Shown: positions 1-6,070 of the stretch, piece after piece | Layout: the number at the start of each line of letters is the position of its first letter | How positions within the stretch are numbered: the first letter of the stretch is position 1 | Source of the DNA: Endomicrobium sp. | GTDB taxonomy: Bacteria; Elusimicrobiota; Endomicrobiia; Endomicrobiales; Endomicrobiaceae | Assembly: GCA_031273645.1 (NCBI GenBank) | Contig: JAISRM010000002.1 | Span: forward strand, 1 to 11,714 | DNA: 11,714 nt | Direction of reading: 5' to 3' | Made by a program: the position numbers and the translations under genes | Notes under the pieces: model-generated | What the model saw: the letters and a program-made list of their open reading frames with translations, nothing else | The model's database searches: none | What the model was told of the DNA's origin: nothing

Positions 1-17
1 TGGTCAAATAATCTACC

Positions 18-49
18 GTCGCTCCCCTCGCGGGAACGGGAATTGAAAT
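18..49 (+). CRISPR. Probable terminal repeat of a type I-C-like CRISPR array
   Basis: These 32 nt begin GTCGCTCCCCTCGCGGGA and end ATTGAAAT. Length, the GTCGC start, the C-rich/G-rich hairpin arms and the ATTGAAA(C/T) tail match the known pattern of type I-C repeats (GTCGC-CCC...GGG-G-ATTGAAAC). The stem carries a C/A mismatch (GGGAACG where GGGAGCG would pair), and no second repeat follows within the next several hundred bases. Both fit a degenerate, leader-distal last repeat. Bases 1-17 would then be the end of the last spacer, and the array and any cas genes would lie left of the window. With only one copy visible, this rests on pattern recognition. Confidence 0.55.
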
Positions 50-71
50 TTCTACAACGTGCTTGATAAAT

Positions 72-110
72 ATAAAGTTCTGACGGTACTAAAAAAATAG
101 ATTTGTTATA
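72..110 (+). repeat. Direct repeat copy A (promoter-like AT-rich element)
   Basis: This 39-nt stretch is nearly identical to 1843-1880. Both begin ATAAA, share TTCT, ACG and TACTAAAAAA blocks and end TAGATTTGTTATA; they differ by three G/A substitutions and one A in the A-run. Here the end runs into TATAAT (107-112), a good -10 hexamer, but I see no convincing -35 at 16-18 nt. It may be a duplicated promoter segment or the edge of a small mobile element. No intact gene starts immediately downstream. Confidence 0.6.
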
Positions 111-159
111 ATATATTTAAAAGAATAAGCATTTGGATGTGAAAAAACGATTGACAAAA

Positions 160-194
160 CAGACGCTGGCTGTTTATAAAATAGACGAAGTCTG
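160..194. repeat. Paired 13-nt palindromes with an AT linker
   Basis: Two 13-nt units lie in tandem: CAGACGCTGGCTG (160-172, imperfect) and TAGACGAAGTCTG (182-194, 5-bp stem, GAA loop). They are joined by an AT-rich linker related to TTTTATAAAA. The same architecture recurs at 329-366, 6679-6750 and 11399-11448. A TTGACA at 151-156 lies 18 nt before TATAAA at 175-180, so the linker could also act as a -10 element, though this is weak. Confidence 0.7.
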
Positions 195-250
195 TCCCGC
201 GAAAGAGAGAATTTTAAGGTTATTAAAAATTCTTTTTACATCGCGTTTTT

Positions 251-315
251 AAAAGGAATAATGTTAGAAGCTATATTTATATTAAAAATGGATTTCCGTT
301 TTCACAGGAATGACA
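251..315 (+). repeat. Dispersed repeat, inverted partner of 11603-11667
   Basis: The 65 nt here match the reverse complement of 11603-11667 at about 58 of 65 positions by eye. The shared stretch includes ATGTTAGAA, ATATTAAAAATGGATT and a decayed copy of the GAAA-loop palindrome (290-314). A further 12 nt just outside, ATTCTTTTTACA at 229-240, also matches the far end (11703-11714, reversed). The sequence between these blocks differs: 10 nt here against about 35 nt at the right edge, where a palindrome plus linker sits. Confidence 0.8.
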
Positions 316-328
316 TATACAAATAAAA

Positions 329-366
329 CAGACACTGGCTGTATTTTATAAAACAGACGAAGTCTG
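329..366. repeat. Paired 13-nt palindromes with TTTTATAAAA linker
   Basis: The units are CAGACACTGGCTG (329-341, imperfect) and CAGACGAAGTCTG (354-366, perfect 5-bp stem, GAA loop), separated by TATTTTATAAAA. This is a second copy of the 160-194 arrangement. It abuts the open frame that follows at 368, so its insertion may mark the truncation point of that gene. Confidence 0.75.
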
Positions 367-367
367 A

Positions 368-475
368 GAGTTTTTATATGGGGCAGCTAAGTTGCTGTAT
401 CCGGTAATCCATGAGTCAGATGTTAACAGTAAAACAGTGAAAATGGCAATGAAAATTGCTCAGAACTGCATTTAG
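368..475 (+). pseudogene. Possible C-terminal gene remnant upstream of the methyltransferase
   Basis: An open frame of 35 codons runs from just after a palindrome unit to TAG at 473-475. It reads EFLYGAAKLLYPVIHESD and continues to end in KIAQNCI. It has no plausible start or ribosome site, but the composition looks protein-like. It stops 29 nt before the methyltransferase start, the spacing expected of an upstream operon partner. I infer the 3' end of a gene truncated by repeat insertion. The family is not recognised, and chance is not excluded. Confidence 0.3.
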
Positions 476-504
476 CGCAAAATTTTAATAAAGGAAATAA
501 AATA

Positions 505-1581
505 ATGAAAATGGCTGATGCAAAATCTTATGCGCAAAAAATCGCTTTTGCTCCTCTTACTTTTGAAGCGGTAAGGGCTATGCTTAACATGGGCGTTTTA
601 AAGGTTTTAGACGATGCCGGTAAAGAAGGTATTACTCCGGCTGAAATAGAAAGCAAATTAAATCTTTCCCATTACGCAGTTTCAACGCTTCTTGAAGCGG
701 CGGCAGGCGCGCAGATTATAGATCACAAAAACGGCAAATATTTTACGACAAAAATAGTTCGATGCTTTTTGTACGATCAAATGACTAAAGTCAACATGGA
801 TTTTGTGCACGACGTATGTTATCAGGGCGCGTTTTATTTAGAAGAATCTTTTAAGAACGCCAAACCTGAAGGCTTAAAAGTTTTTGGAAACTGGCCTACG
901 GTTTACGAAGGGCTTTCGCAATTGCCGCAGCATGTAAAAAAAAGTTGGTTTGCTTTTGACCATTTTTATTCCGACAACGCGTTTAACGACGTTATCAAAA
1001 TTATTCTTGAGAAAAATCCGCAAAGCGTTTACGATATAGGCTGCAATACAGGAAAATTTGAACTTGCTCTTTTGTCAAAAAATTATAAAGGCTGTCTGAC
1101 TCTTTGCGATTTGCCCCGTCAGCTTGAAGCGGCAAAAGCAAACTTGTCTGCCGCCGGTTTTGTTGAAAACTGCATTTTTTATCCGATAGACGTTCTTGAT
1201 AAAACGACGCAATTTCCGCAAAACCAGCAATGTCCGCCCGACGCTGTTCTTATGAGTCAGTTTTTAGATTGTTTTTCAAAAGAACAGATAATTTTTATAC
1301 TTAAAAAAGCCGCGGCGGTTATGACGCAAAAGACAAAACTTTATATTTTAGAACCTTTCTGGGACATTCAAAAGTTTGAAGCCGCAAAACTTTCTTTAAC
1401 CCACACGTCTTTGTATTTTACCGCGATAGCCAACGGCAACAGCAAGATGTACGCTCAAGCCGAAATGCAGGAATGCGTTAAAGCCGCAGGATTTAAAACT
1501 GTAAAAAACTGGCAAAATATCGGCAGTCATGAATACACTTTAATTGAAGCCGTCAAAGCTGCTGCGCCCGATTATTATTGA
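505..1581 (+). CDS. SAM-dependent methyltransferase with N-terminal winged-helix domain
   Basis: The 358-aa protein has the plan of class I O-methyltransferases of the dimerising type. Residues ~10-85 look like a winged-helix/dimerisation region (FEAVRAMLNMGVLKVL; ITPAEIESKLNLSHYAVSTLLE). A Rossmann SAM-binding domain follows, with motif I VYDIGCNTGKF at 175-185, an acidic residue after beta-2 (D202, in LCDLPRQ), a post-II/III block LMSQFLDCFS (249-258) and LYILEP (279-284). AAGGAAATAAAATAATG provides a ribosome site about 10 nt upstream. The methyl acceptor cannot be read from sequence. The MSQFLDCFS-type block is, from memory, also seen in methyltransferases of Bacteroidetes and aryl-polyene-type clusters, but no such cluster is visible here. 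Neighbours on both sides are decayed, so the gene may be the survivor of a lost operon. Confidence 0.8.
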   Translation: MKMADAKSYAQKIAFAPLTFEAVRAMLNMGVLKVLDDAGKEGITPAEIESKLNLSHYAVSTLLEAAAGAQIIDHKNGKYFTTKIVRCFLYDQMTKVNMDFVHDVCYQGAFYLEESFKNAKPEGLKVFGNWPTVYEGLSQLPQHVKKSWFAFDHFYSDNAFNDVIKIILEKNPQSVYDIGCNTGKFELALLSKNYKGCLTLCDLPRQLEAAKANLSAAGFVENCIFYPIDVLDKTTQFPQNQQCPPDAVLMSQFLDCFSKEQIIFILKKAAAVMTQKTKLYILEPFWDIQKFEAAKLSLTHTSLYFTAIANGNSKMYAQAEMQECVKAAGFKTVKNWQNIGSHEYTLIEAVKAAAPDYY

Positions 1582-1609
1582 GCAAGCGTTTCCTCACGAT
1601 TTGATTTAA

Positions 1610-1840
1610 TATCACGCTTTGGCTAACGAAAAATACAGCGGTTAAATTTTTAAAAAACAAATTCCTGACAAAAACTCTCTGAAAAAAGGCGAAGTCTTAA
1701 CAAAAATAAACAGCTTGCAAATGCCGGAGTATTTCTATCCGGTATCCGCCTTTTGCCATCAAAAGCCTAATGATAGATTCCCAGCAGAGACATTCGCCAA
1801 CTTATTAAACCCTTGTCCAAGAGAGCAGATTAAAGATTGA
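1610..1840 (+). pseudogene. Decayed coding stretch with an in-frame stop
   Basis: One frame reads YHALANEKYSG, then TAA at 1643-1645, then continues open for 64 codons through KQIPDKNSLKKGEVLTKIN and MPEYFYPVSAFCHQKPN to ...PREQIKD and TGA at 1838-1840. The composition (Tyr, Pro, Cys, His, balanced charge) is protein-like on both sides of the stop, which is why I read it as a degraded gene. There is no start codon with a ribosome site. The family is not recognised. It lies 28 nt downstream of the methyltransferase and may be a former operon partner. Confidence 0.35.
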
Positions 1841-1842
1841 AC

Positions 1843-1880
1843 ATAAAATTCTAACGATACTAAAAAATAGATTTGTTATA
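1843..1880 (+). repeat. Direct repeat copy B (promoter-like element)
   Basis: This is the second copy of the element at 72-110, with four differences including one A deleted from the A-run. It ends TTGTTATA and runs into TATATT at 1877-1882, a fair -10 hexamer. It lies about 50 nt upstream of the small ORF at 1934, so it could drive that ORF and the four-cysteine ORF at 2092. Confidence 0.6.
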
Positions 1881-1933
1881 TTCGATGCCGCTAAAAGCGC
1901 AGGAAGAAACTTGCTAAAAAAACAAGAGGAGAA

Positions 1934-2014
1934 ATGGTAAAATACACAATAAAATTAGATGAAAAAAAACTATCTGAAAATGAAACTAAAAAATGCAAAG
2001 AAACGCAGAAATAG
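1934..2014 (+). CDS. Possible 26-aa leader peptide or frameshifted N-terminus
   Basis: The ATG at 1934 is preceded by AAGAGGAGAA, an excellent Shine-Dalgarno at good spacing, the best in this sub-region. It starts a short lysine-rich reading frame (MVKYTIKLDEKKLSENETKK...) that stops at TAG 2012-2014. The frame at 1993-2250 overlaps its end in the next register and continues with QGAIPAFEKRENNKK. The two could therefore be halves of one gene split by a frameshift, or this could be a leader ORF coupled to the next gene. The product is unknown. Confidence 0.4.
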   Translation: MVKYTIKLDEKKLSENETKKCKETQK

Positions 2015-2091
2015 TTTTAAACAAAATCAACTGGCAGGGAGCAATCCCCGCCTTTGAAAAACGAGAAAACAACAAAAAAAGGGGGGAGGAA

Positions 2092-2250
2092 ATGCAAAGA
2101 AAATGTTTGAACTGCGGCGCCCCAGTCGGAGACCATCCCCGCCGTCTATATTGCGCAAAAAAAGAATGTCAACGCAAGCGCTTGAATGAAAATCAAAAAA
2201 AGTATCAAAAAAAAATAAGAGAACTGGGTTTAAATGAGAATAAATCATAA
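2092..2250 (+). CDS. Small four-cysteine (zinc-finger-like) protein
   Basis: The predicted protein is 52 aa, starting at the ATG preceded by GGGGGGAGGAA. The purine run gives a strong ribosome site, although its spacing to ATG is short. Cysteines at 5, 8, 21 and 26 form a CX2C-X12-CX4C pattern (CLNCGAPVG...LYCAKKEC), consistent with a single zinc site. A very basic helix-like tail follows (QRKRLNENQKKYQKK). Such small basic zinc-finger proteins are common in phages and plasmids, often binding nucleic acid, but no specific family is recognised. The same frame is open back to an ATG at 1993 (85 aa), which lacks a good ribosome site, so I prefer 2092. Confidence 0.5.
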   Translation: MQRKCLNCGAPVGDHPRRLYCAKKECQRKRLNENQKKYQKKIRELGLNENKS

Positions 2251-2258
2251 CTAATTTT

Positions 2259-2357
2259 TTAAAGAATTAAATATAAAACTTTCTTTCCGATTCTTACGCA
2301 GATTCCCATGCTGCCTGAGCCTAAGTCAATGGAATACACTAGTTCATTTTTAGCCAT
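2259..2357 (-). pseudogene. Truncated gene start resembling the Cas9 N-terminus (RuvC-I)
   Basis: On the minus strand an ATG follows a G-rich ribosome-like site (CCGGGGGGATC). It opens MAKNELVYSIDLGSGSMGIC and runs 32 codons to TAA. The segment YSIDLGSGSMGI matches the RuvC-I signature at the start of Cas9 proteins (DxGxxSxG, with the catalytic Asp here at residue 11). After about residue 25 the similarity fades into KKVLYLIL and a stop, as if the gene were cut and joined to unrelated DNA near 2265-2280. Other RNase H/actin-fold N-termini (sugar kinases, IscB-like proteins) share DLG patterns, so Cas9 is the favoured but unproven reading. The fragment lies downstream of gyrA beyond its terminator. 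Confidence 0.4.
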
Positions 2358-2400
2358 GATCCCCCCGGAAATTTTTATTTGCGCTCTTATTTACAAAAAA

Positions 2401-2440
2401 CAAAGCCCCTTAACTTTTAAGTTAAGGGGCTTTGTTTTTA
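2401..2440 (-). terminator. Strong bidirectional intrinsic terminator after gyrA
   Basis: CAAAGCCCCTTAAC pairs perfectly with GTTAAGGGGCTTTG (14 bp, 16 if the A/T pairs in the loop are counted), flanked by A-runs on the left and T-runs on the right. The stem lies immediately after the gyrA stop (2441-2443). On the minus strand it is followed by TTTTTTG, giving a classic Rho-independent terminator. It can also end plus-strand transcripts coming from the small ORFs. Confidence 0.9.
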
Positions 2441-4966
2441 TTATTCTTGTGATTTTTTTTCTGCTGCGTCTTGCGGTAAGATTTCGTCGGGGTCTTCTTT
2501 GACCACGCTTGCTATGGCGGCCACCTTGTCGCCTTCGTCTAACCTCACTAATCTGACGCCTTGCGTGTTGCGGTTTATTACGGAAATGCCGTCAACTTTT
2601 TGGCGGATCGTTATGCCGTTTTGCGTCATTATCATTACTTCATCGCCGGCGTTGGCGCATTTTATGCCGACAACTTTTCCGTTTCTTTCTGTGGTTTGCA
2701 TATTTATTACGCCTTTTCCGCCGCGATGCGTCAGGCGGTATTCGCTTACCTGAGTGCGTTTGCCGTAGCCGTTTTCGCTTACGGCAAGAACTATATCTTT
2801 TGACGACAGCACTTCCATTCCTATAACTTCGTCGTCTTTGTCAATTTCCACCCCTTTAACGCCCATACCCGACCTGCCTATTGCGCGCACTTCATTTTCT
2901 TTAAAGTGGACGGCCTGCCCTTGTTTTGTGGCTATAAGCACTTCCGGATTTTTACAAATAGCTTTGACTTCGGTCAAAATGTCGCCGTCTTCAAGTTTAA
3001 TTGCGATTATTCCGCCTTTTCTTGGAGTGTCAAATTCTTCAAGCGCGATTTTTTTGATTGTTCCGTTTCTTGTGCACATCAATAAGTATTCGCCTTTGAT
3101 TTCTTTGGGATTTAACGAACGTATGGGAATTGCGGCGGTTATTTTTTCTTCCGGCGCAAGCTGCAAAAGATTTACTATCGCTTTCCCTTTTGAAGCTCTT
3201 GAAGCTTCCGGCACTTCGTAAACTCTGTTCCAATACAGCCGTCCTCTGCTTGTAAAGAACAATAAATAAGCGTGGGAACTTGTAATAAAAAGATTTTCAA
3301 CAAAATCTTCTTCTTTTGTAGTCATGCCCGTTATGCCGCGCCCGCCCCTGTTTTGCGATTTATAAGTATCAAGCGGTATGCGTTTGATGTAGCCGGCGTG
3401 AGACATCGTAACCGCAACTTCTTCTTCCTGAATTAAATCTTCTATGTTAAAGTCGGCTTCCGCAGCCTGAATTTGCGTTCTTCTTTTATCGCCGTAATTT
3501 TTTTTGATTTCAATAACTTCTTCTTTTATCAAAGCTGAAATTTTCTTGGGATCGGCCAAAATTGAACGCAGTCTTTCTATCGTTTTTATAATCTCAAGAT
3601 ACTCTTTATCAAGCTCGTCGCGTTCTAAACCGGTAAGCTGATGCAAACGCATTTCCAAAATAGCTTCAGACTGAATTTTTGAAAGCTTGAATTTAGTCAT
3701 CAGCTGTTGGCGCGCATCGTCTTTATCTTGAGCGTTCCTGATGATTTTTACAACGGCGTCTATATTGTCGACGGCGATTTTTAAACCTTCTAAAATATGG
3801 GCGCGCGCTTCGGCTTTTTGCAGCTCAAATTTCGTCCTGCGCACTATTACGACTTTGCGGTGTTCTATATGATGCTCAAGCACTTCTTTTATATTCATCA
3901 CTTTCGGGCGGTTGTTTACAAGCGCAAGCATTATTACGCCAAAAGACGACTGAAGCTGCGTATGTTTGTAAAGCTGGTTTAAAACAACCTGTGCGTTTGC
4001 ATCGCGTTTAATTTCAATGACGATTCTTATTCCGTCGCGGTCGCTTTCGTCGCGCAAATCTGAAATTCCGTCTATTTTTTTATCTTTTACAAGCTCTGCT
4101 ATATACATTATCAGATTTGCTTTATTGACCTGATAAGGAATTTCGTTTACTATAATGGTTTCGCGTCCGTTTTTGGCTTCTTCAATTTCGGCTTTGGCTC
4201 TCATTTTTATAGAGCCTCTGCCTCTTTCAAAATAATCTTTTATTCCGCCTTTGCCTAAAATTATCGCGCCCGTCGGAAAATCGGGGCCTTTTATATATTT
4301 TGCGATTTCCGATACGGGAAGTTCCGGATCGTCGATTAAAGCTGAAACGGCGTCGCAGACTTCGCTTAAATTATGCGTGGGGACATTTGTCGCCATACCG
4401 ACGGCTATCCCTTGAGAACCGTTAATTAAAAGTCCGGGAAGTTTTGCCGGAAGAATTACCGGCTCTTTTAAAGAACCGTCGTAGTTAGGCATAAAATCGA
4501 CGGTATTTTTATCTAAATCTGCAAGCATTTCTTCGGTAATAGATTCCATTCTGGCTTCGGTATAACGCATAGCCGCGGCGCTGTCGCCGTCTATAGAGCC
4601 GAAGTTTCCCTGCCCGTCGACAAGAGGGTATCGCAAAGACCATTCCTGCGCCATACGCACCATAGATTCGTAAATAGCCGAATCTCCGTGCGGATGATAT
4701 TTGCCCATAACGTCGCCGACAACTCTTGCGGATTTTTTATAAGCCGAGCCGTGCTTCATGCCCATTTCTTTCATGGTGTAGAGGATTCTGCGGTGAATAG
4801 GCTTTAATCCGTCGCGCACGTCAGGCAAAGCTCTGCCCACAATAACGCTCATAGCGTAATCGATGTAAGACGTCTTCATTTCGTCTTCTAAATTTCTTGC
4901 AATAACGTTTGCCGCAACAACTTCAGAATTTCCAGCCGTGTCTTTTGTGTCTTTGTCTTTAGCCAT
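2441..4966 (-). CDS. gyrA: DNA gyrase subunit A
   Basis: This is a complete 841-aa type IIA topoisomerase breakage-reunion subunit, which introduces negative supercoils with GyrB. The winged-helix/tower region begins at ~30 (MKTSYIDYAMSVIVGRALPDVRDGLKP). The catalytic tyrosine is Y135 in AAMRYTEARM, equivalent to E. coli Y122. The quinolone-resistance region reads YHPHGDSAIYESMVRMAQ: S96 matches E. coli S83 and E100 sits where E. coli has D87, a common natural state, so no resistance is implied. The C-terminal beta-pinwheel starts near 515; the GyrA box is QNRGGRG (538-544, E. coli QRRGGKG), which favours gyrase over ParC. The acidic tail is shorter than E. coli's. AAGGATGTAAAAATG gives the start. 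No gyrB lies adjacent in the window. Confidence 0.97.
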   Translation of the reverse strand: MAKDKDTKDTAGNSEVVAANVIARNLEDEMKTSYIDYAMSVIVGRALPDVRDGLKPIHRRILYTMKEMGMKHGSAYKKSARVVGDVMGKYHPHGDSAIYESMVRMAQEWSLRYPLVDGQGNFGSIDGDSAAAMRYTEARMESITEEMLADLDKNTVDFMPNYDGSLKEPVILPAKLPGLLINGSQGIAVGMATNVPTHNLSEVCDAVSALIDDPELPVSEIAKYIKGPDFPTGAIILGKGGIKDYFERGRGSIKMRAKAEIEEAKNGRETIIVNEIPYQVNKANLIMYIAELVKDKKIDGISDLRDESDRDGIRIVIEIKRDANAQVVLNQLYKHTQLQSSFGVIMLALVNNRPKVMNIKEVLEHHIEHRKVVIVRRTKFELQKAEARAHILEGLKIAVDNIDAVVKIIRNAQDKDDARQQLMTKFKLSKIQSEAILEMRLHQLTGLERDELDKEYLEIIKTIERLRSILADPKKISALIKEEVIEIKKNYGDKRRTQIQAAEADFNIEDLIQEEEVAVTMSHAGYIKRIPLDTYKSQNRGGRGITGMTTKEEDFVENLFITSSHAYLLFFTSRGRLYWNRVYEVPEASRASKGKAIVNLLQLAPEEKITAAIPIRSLNPKEIKGEYLLMCTRNGTIKKIALEEFDTPRKGGIIAIKLEDGDILTEVKAICKNPEVLIATKQGQAVHFKENEVRAIGRSGMGVKGVEIDKDDEVIGMEVLSSKDIVLAVSENGYGKRTQVSEYRLTHRGGKGVINMQTTERNGKVVGIKCANAGDEVMIMTQNGITIRQKVDGISVINRNTQGVRLVRLDEGDKVAAIASVVKEDPDEILPQDAAEKKSQE

Positions 4967-5025
4967 TTTTACATCCTTATCTATAGGTTAATTTTTTGAA
5001 ATATCATATATATCTAAAGGGAAAT

Positions 5026-5031
5026 ATTATA
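5026..5031 (-). promoter_or_regulatory. Candidate -10 box for gyrA
   Basis: On the minus strand TTTTGTATAATATT contains a perfect TATAAT about 60 nt upstream of the gyrA start, in an AT-rich intergenic stretch between gyrA and the pirin gene. No good -35 hexamer is visible at 16-18 nt. The rest of the stretch (5040-5235) shows no gene I trust. Confidence 0.35.
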
Positions 5032-5235
5032 CAAAATTTAAAAATCCCGCTTTTGCAGACTTTTAATTTAGAGTTCATTGATTATATCAAATTATGTGAA
5101 TTTTTGAAAATTGACAGACGCAAAAATACATTGAAAAATGAACGCGTTTTAAATGGCAAAAATACGCGCTGCGGAAAAACTCTAAAGCCGGCCGGCGCAT
5201 TTATTAATTTTTGAATTTTTTACGGAAGACGCGTT

Positions 5236-5955
5236 TTAAACGTAATCTAATTGTTCTGCTTTTTCCATTTCAAAAATAATGCAGTGAGCGTTTGAATTTG
5301 TTTTTATAATTATATCTTCTTCAATTATTTCAAGCGCGTCTTTTTGCGATAAATTTATTTTTTCAACTTTTGCGTCTCCTTCCATTAAAACCAAATATGC
5401 CTGTCTGCCTTTTTTTACTTCAAACTTAAGCTCATTGCCTTTTGAAATTTCAGCGGCATACACGTTCATATCCGCATGTATTTTTATAGGAGCTTGCGAT
5501 TTTTTAGCGCCGGAAGCTATTTCAAGCCACTTATTGATCCTGTCTTCCCATTTAAATTTATAATCGCCGTAACCGGGTTTGTGATTTTCTTTGTCCGGTA
5601 AAATCCAAATTTGCAAAAAACGCAGCATTTTTTCGCCGAAATTATGTTCGCTGTGAAACACGCCGGTTCCGGCGCTCATATATTGAACTTGACCGCGTTT
5701 AAGAACGCTTTCATTGCCCATGCTGTCGCCGTGGGTAAGTTCGCCGTCAATCACGTAAGATATGATTTCCATATCGCGGTGAGGATGTATGTCAAAACCC
5801 ATTGAAGGTTTTACCAAATCATCATTTACCACGCGCAAAATGCCGAAATTCATGTTAGCGGGGTTGTAATAATCTGCAAAAGAAAAGTGATGAATGCTCT
5901 CAAGCCATGAGTGAACGCCGCGTCCCATCTTTTTACTGTCTAAATACCTTAACAT
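5236..5955 (-). CDS. Pirin-family bicupin protein (YhhW/quercetinase-like)
   Basis: The 239-aa protein has the usual length of bacterial pirins. The N-terminal cupin carries the metal ligands at positions equal to E. coli YhhW: H57 and H59 (GFDIHPHRDME), H101 and E103 (GTGVFHSEHN). The family motif of pirins (FDIHPHRDMEIISYVIDGELTHGDS) is intact. The C-terminal cupin (~150-239, VYAAEISKGNEL, YLVLMEGDAKV) lacks obvious ligands, as is normal. YhhW shows quercetin 2,3-dioxygenase activity in vitro, but the physiological substrate of such proteins is generally unknown. GGAGGAAATTATG gives a clear start. It is divergent from the exported flavodoxin, and a role in redox or stress response is inferred only. 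Confidence 0.92.
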   Translation of the reverse strand: MLRYLDSKKMGRGVHSWLESIHHFSFADYYNPANMNFGILRVVNDDLVKPSMGFDIHPHRDMEIISYVIDGELTHGDSMGNESVLKRGQVQYMSAGTGVFHSEHNFGEKMLRFLQIWILPDKENHKPGYGDYKFKWEDRINKWLEIASGAKKSQAPIKIHADMNVYAAEISKGNELKFEVKKGRQAYLVLMEGDAKVEKINLSQKDALEIIEEDIIIKTNSNAHCIIFEMEKAEQLDYV

Positions 5956-6011
5956 AATTTCCTCCGTCGTTTAAAATATGTTTGCGGCTGCGCGCTAAAA
6001 TTATAACATAA

Positions 6012-6027
6012 CGCTTGCATATAAGCG
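6012..6027. promoter_or_regulatory. Inverted repeat between divergent genes, possible operator
   Basis: CGCTT and AAGCG (6 nt apart) lie in the middle of the 115-nt region between the pirin and flavodoxin starts. A minus-strand TATAAT at 6000-6005, directed at the pirin gene, is next to it. A plus-strand TTGCAT (6015-6020, TT+GCAT) lies over the repeat, with a weak TATTAA-like box about 17 nt further on toward the flavodoxin. A regulator bound here could control both genes. This is inference from position. Confidence 0.3.
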
Positions 6028-6070
6028 CAATAAAAGCTATTAATATTGAAAATTCTTAGGGAGGCGTTTT

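Noticed and set aside
1583..1619. AAGCGT...ACGCTT as a terminator for the methyltransferase
   Set aside because: The stem is only 6 bp with a loop of about 24 nt and no T-run, so it is not convincing.
1686..1698. AAGGCGAAGTCTT as another member of the GAA-loop palindrome family
   Set aside because: It has one G-T pair, no linker next to it and lies inside the decayed reading frame, so chance is likely.
2308..2502. Plus-strand frame crossing the gyrA terminator
   Set aside because: It reads through the perfect terminator stem and into the antisense of gyrA; the hydrophobic run is the shadow of T-rich sequence.
4657..4690. Possible quinolone-resistance change in GyrA (Glu at the E. coli D87 position)
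   Set aside because: Glu is the natural residue at this site in many bacteria and Ser is kept at the S83 position, so the sequence gives no sign of resistance.
4996..5214. 72-aa plus-strand frame in the gyrA-pirin gap
   Set aside because: It starts at TTG with no Shine-Dalgarno, has an AT-driven composition, overlaps the likely gyrA promoter and has no recognisable motif.
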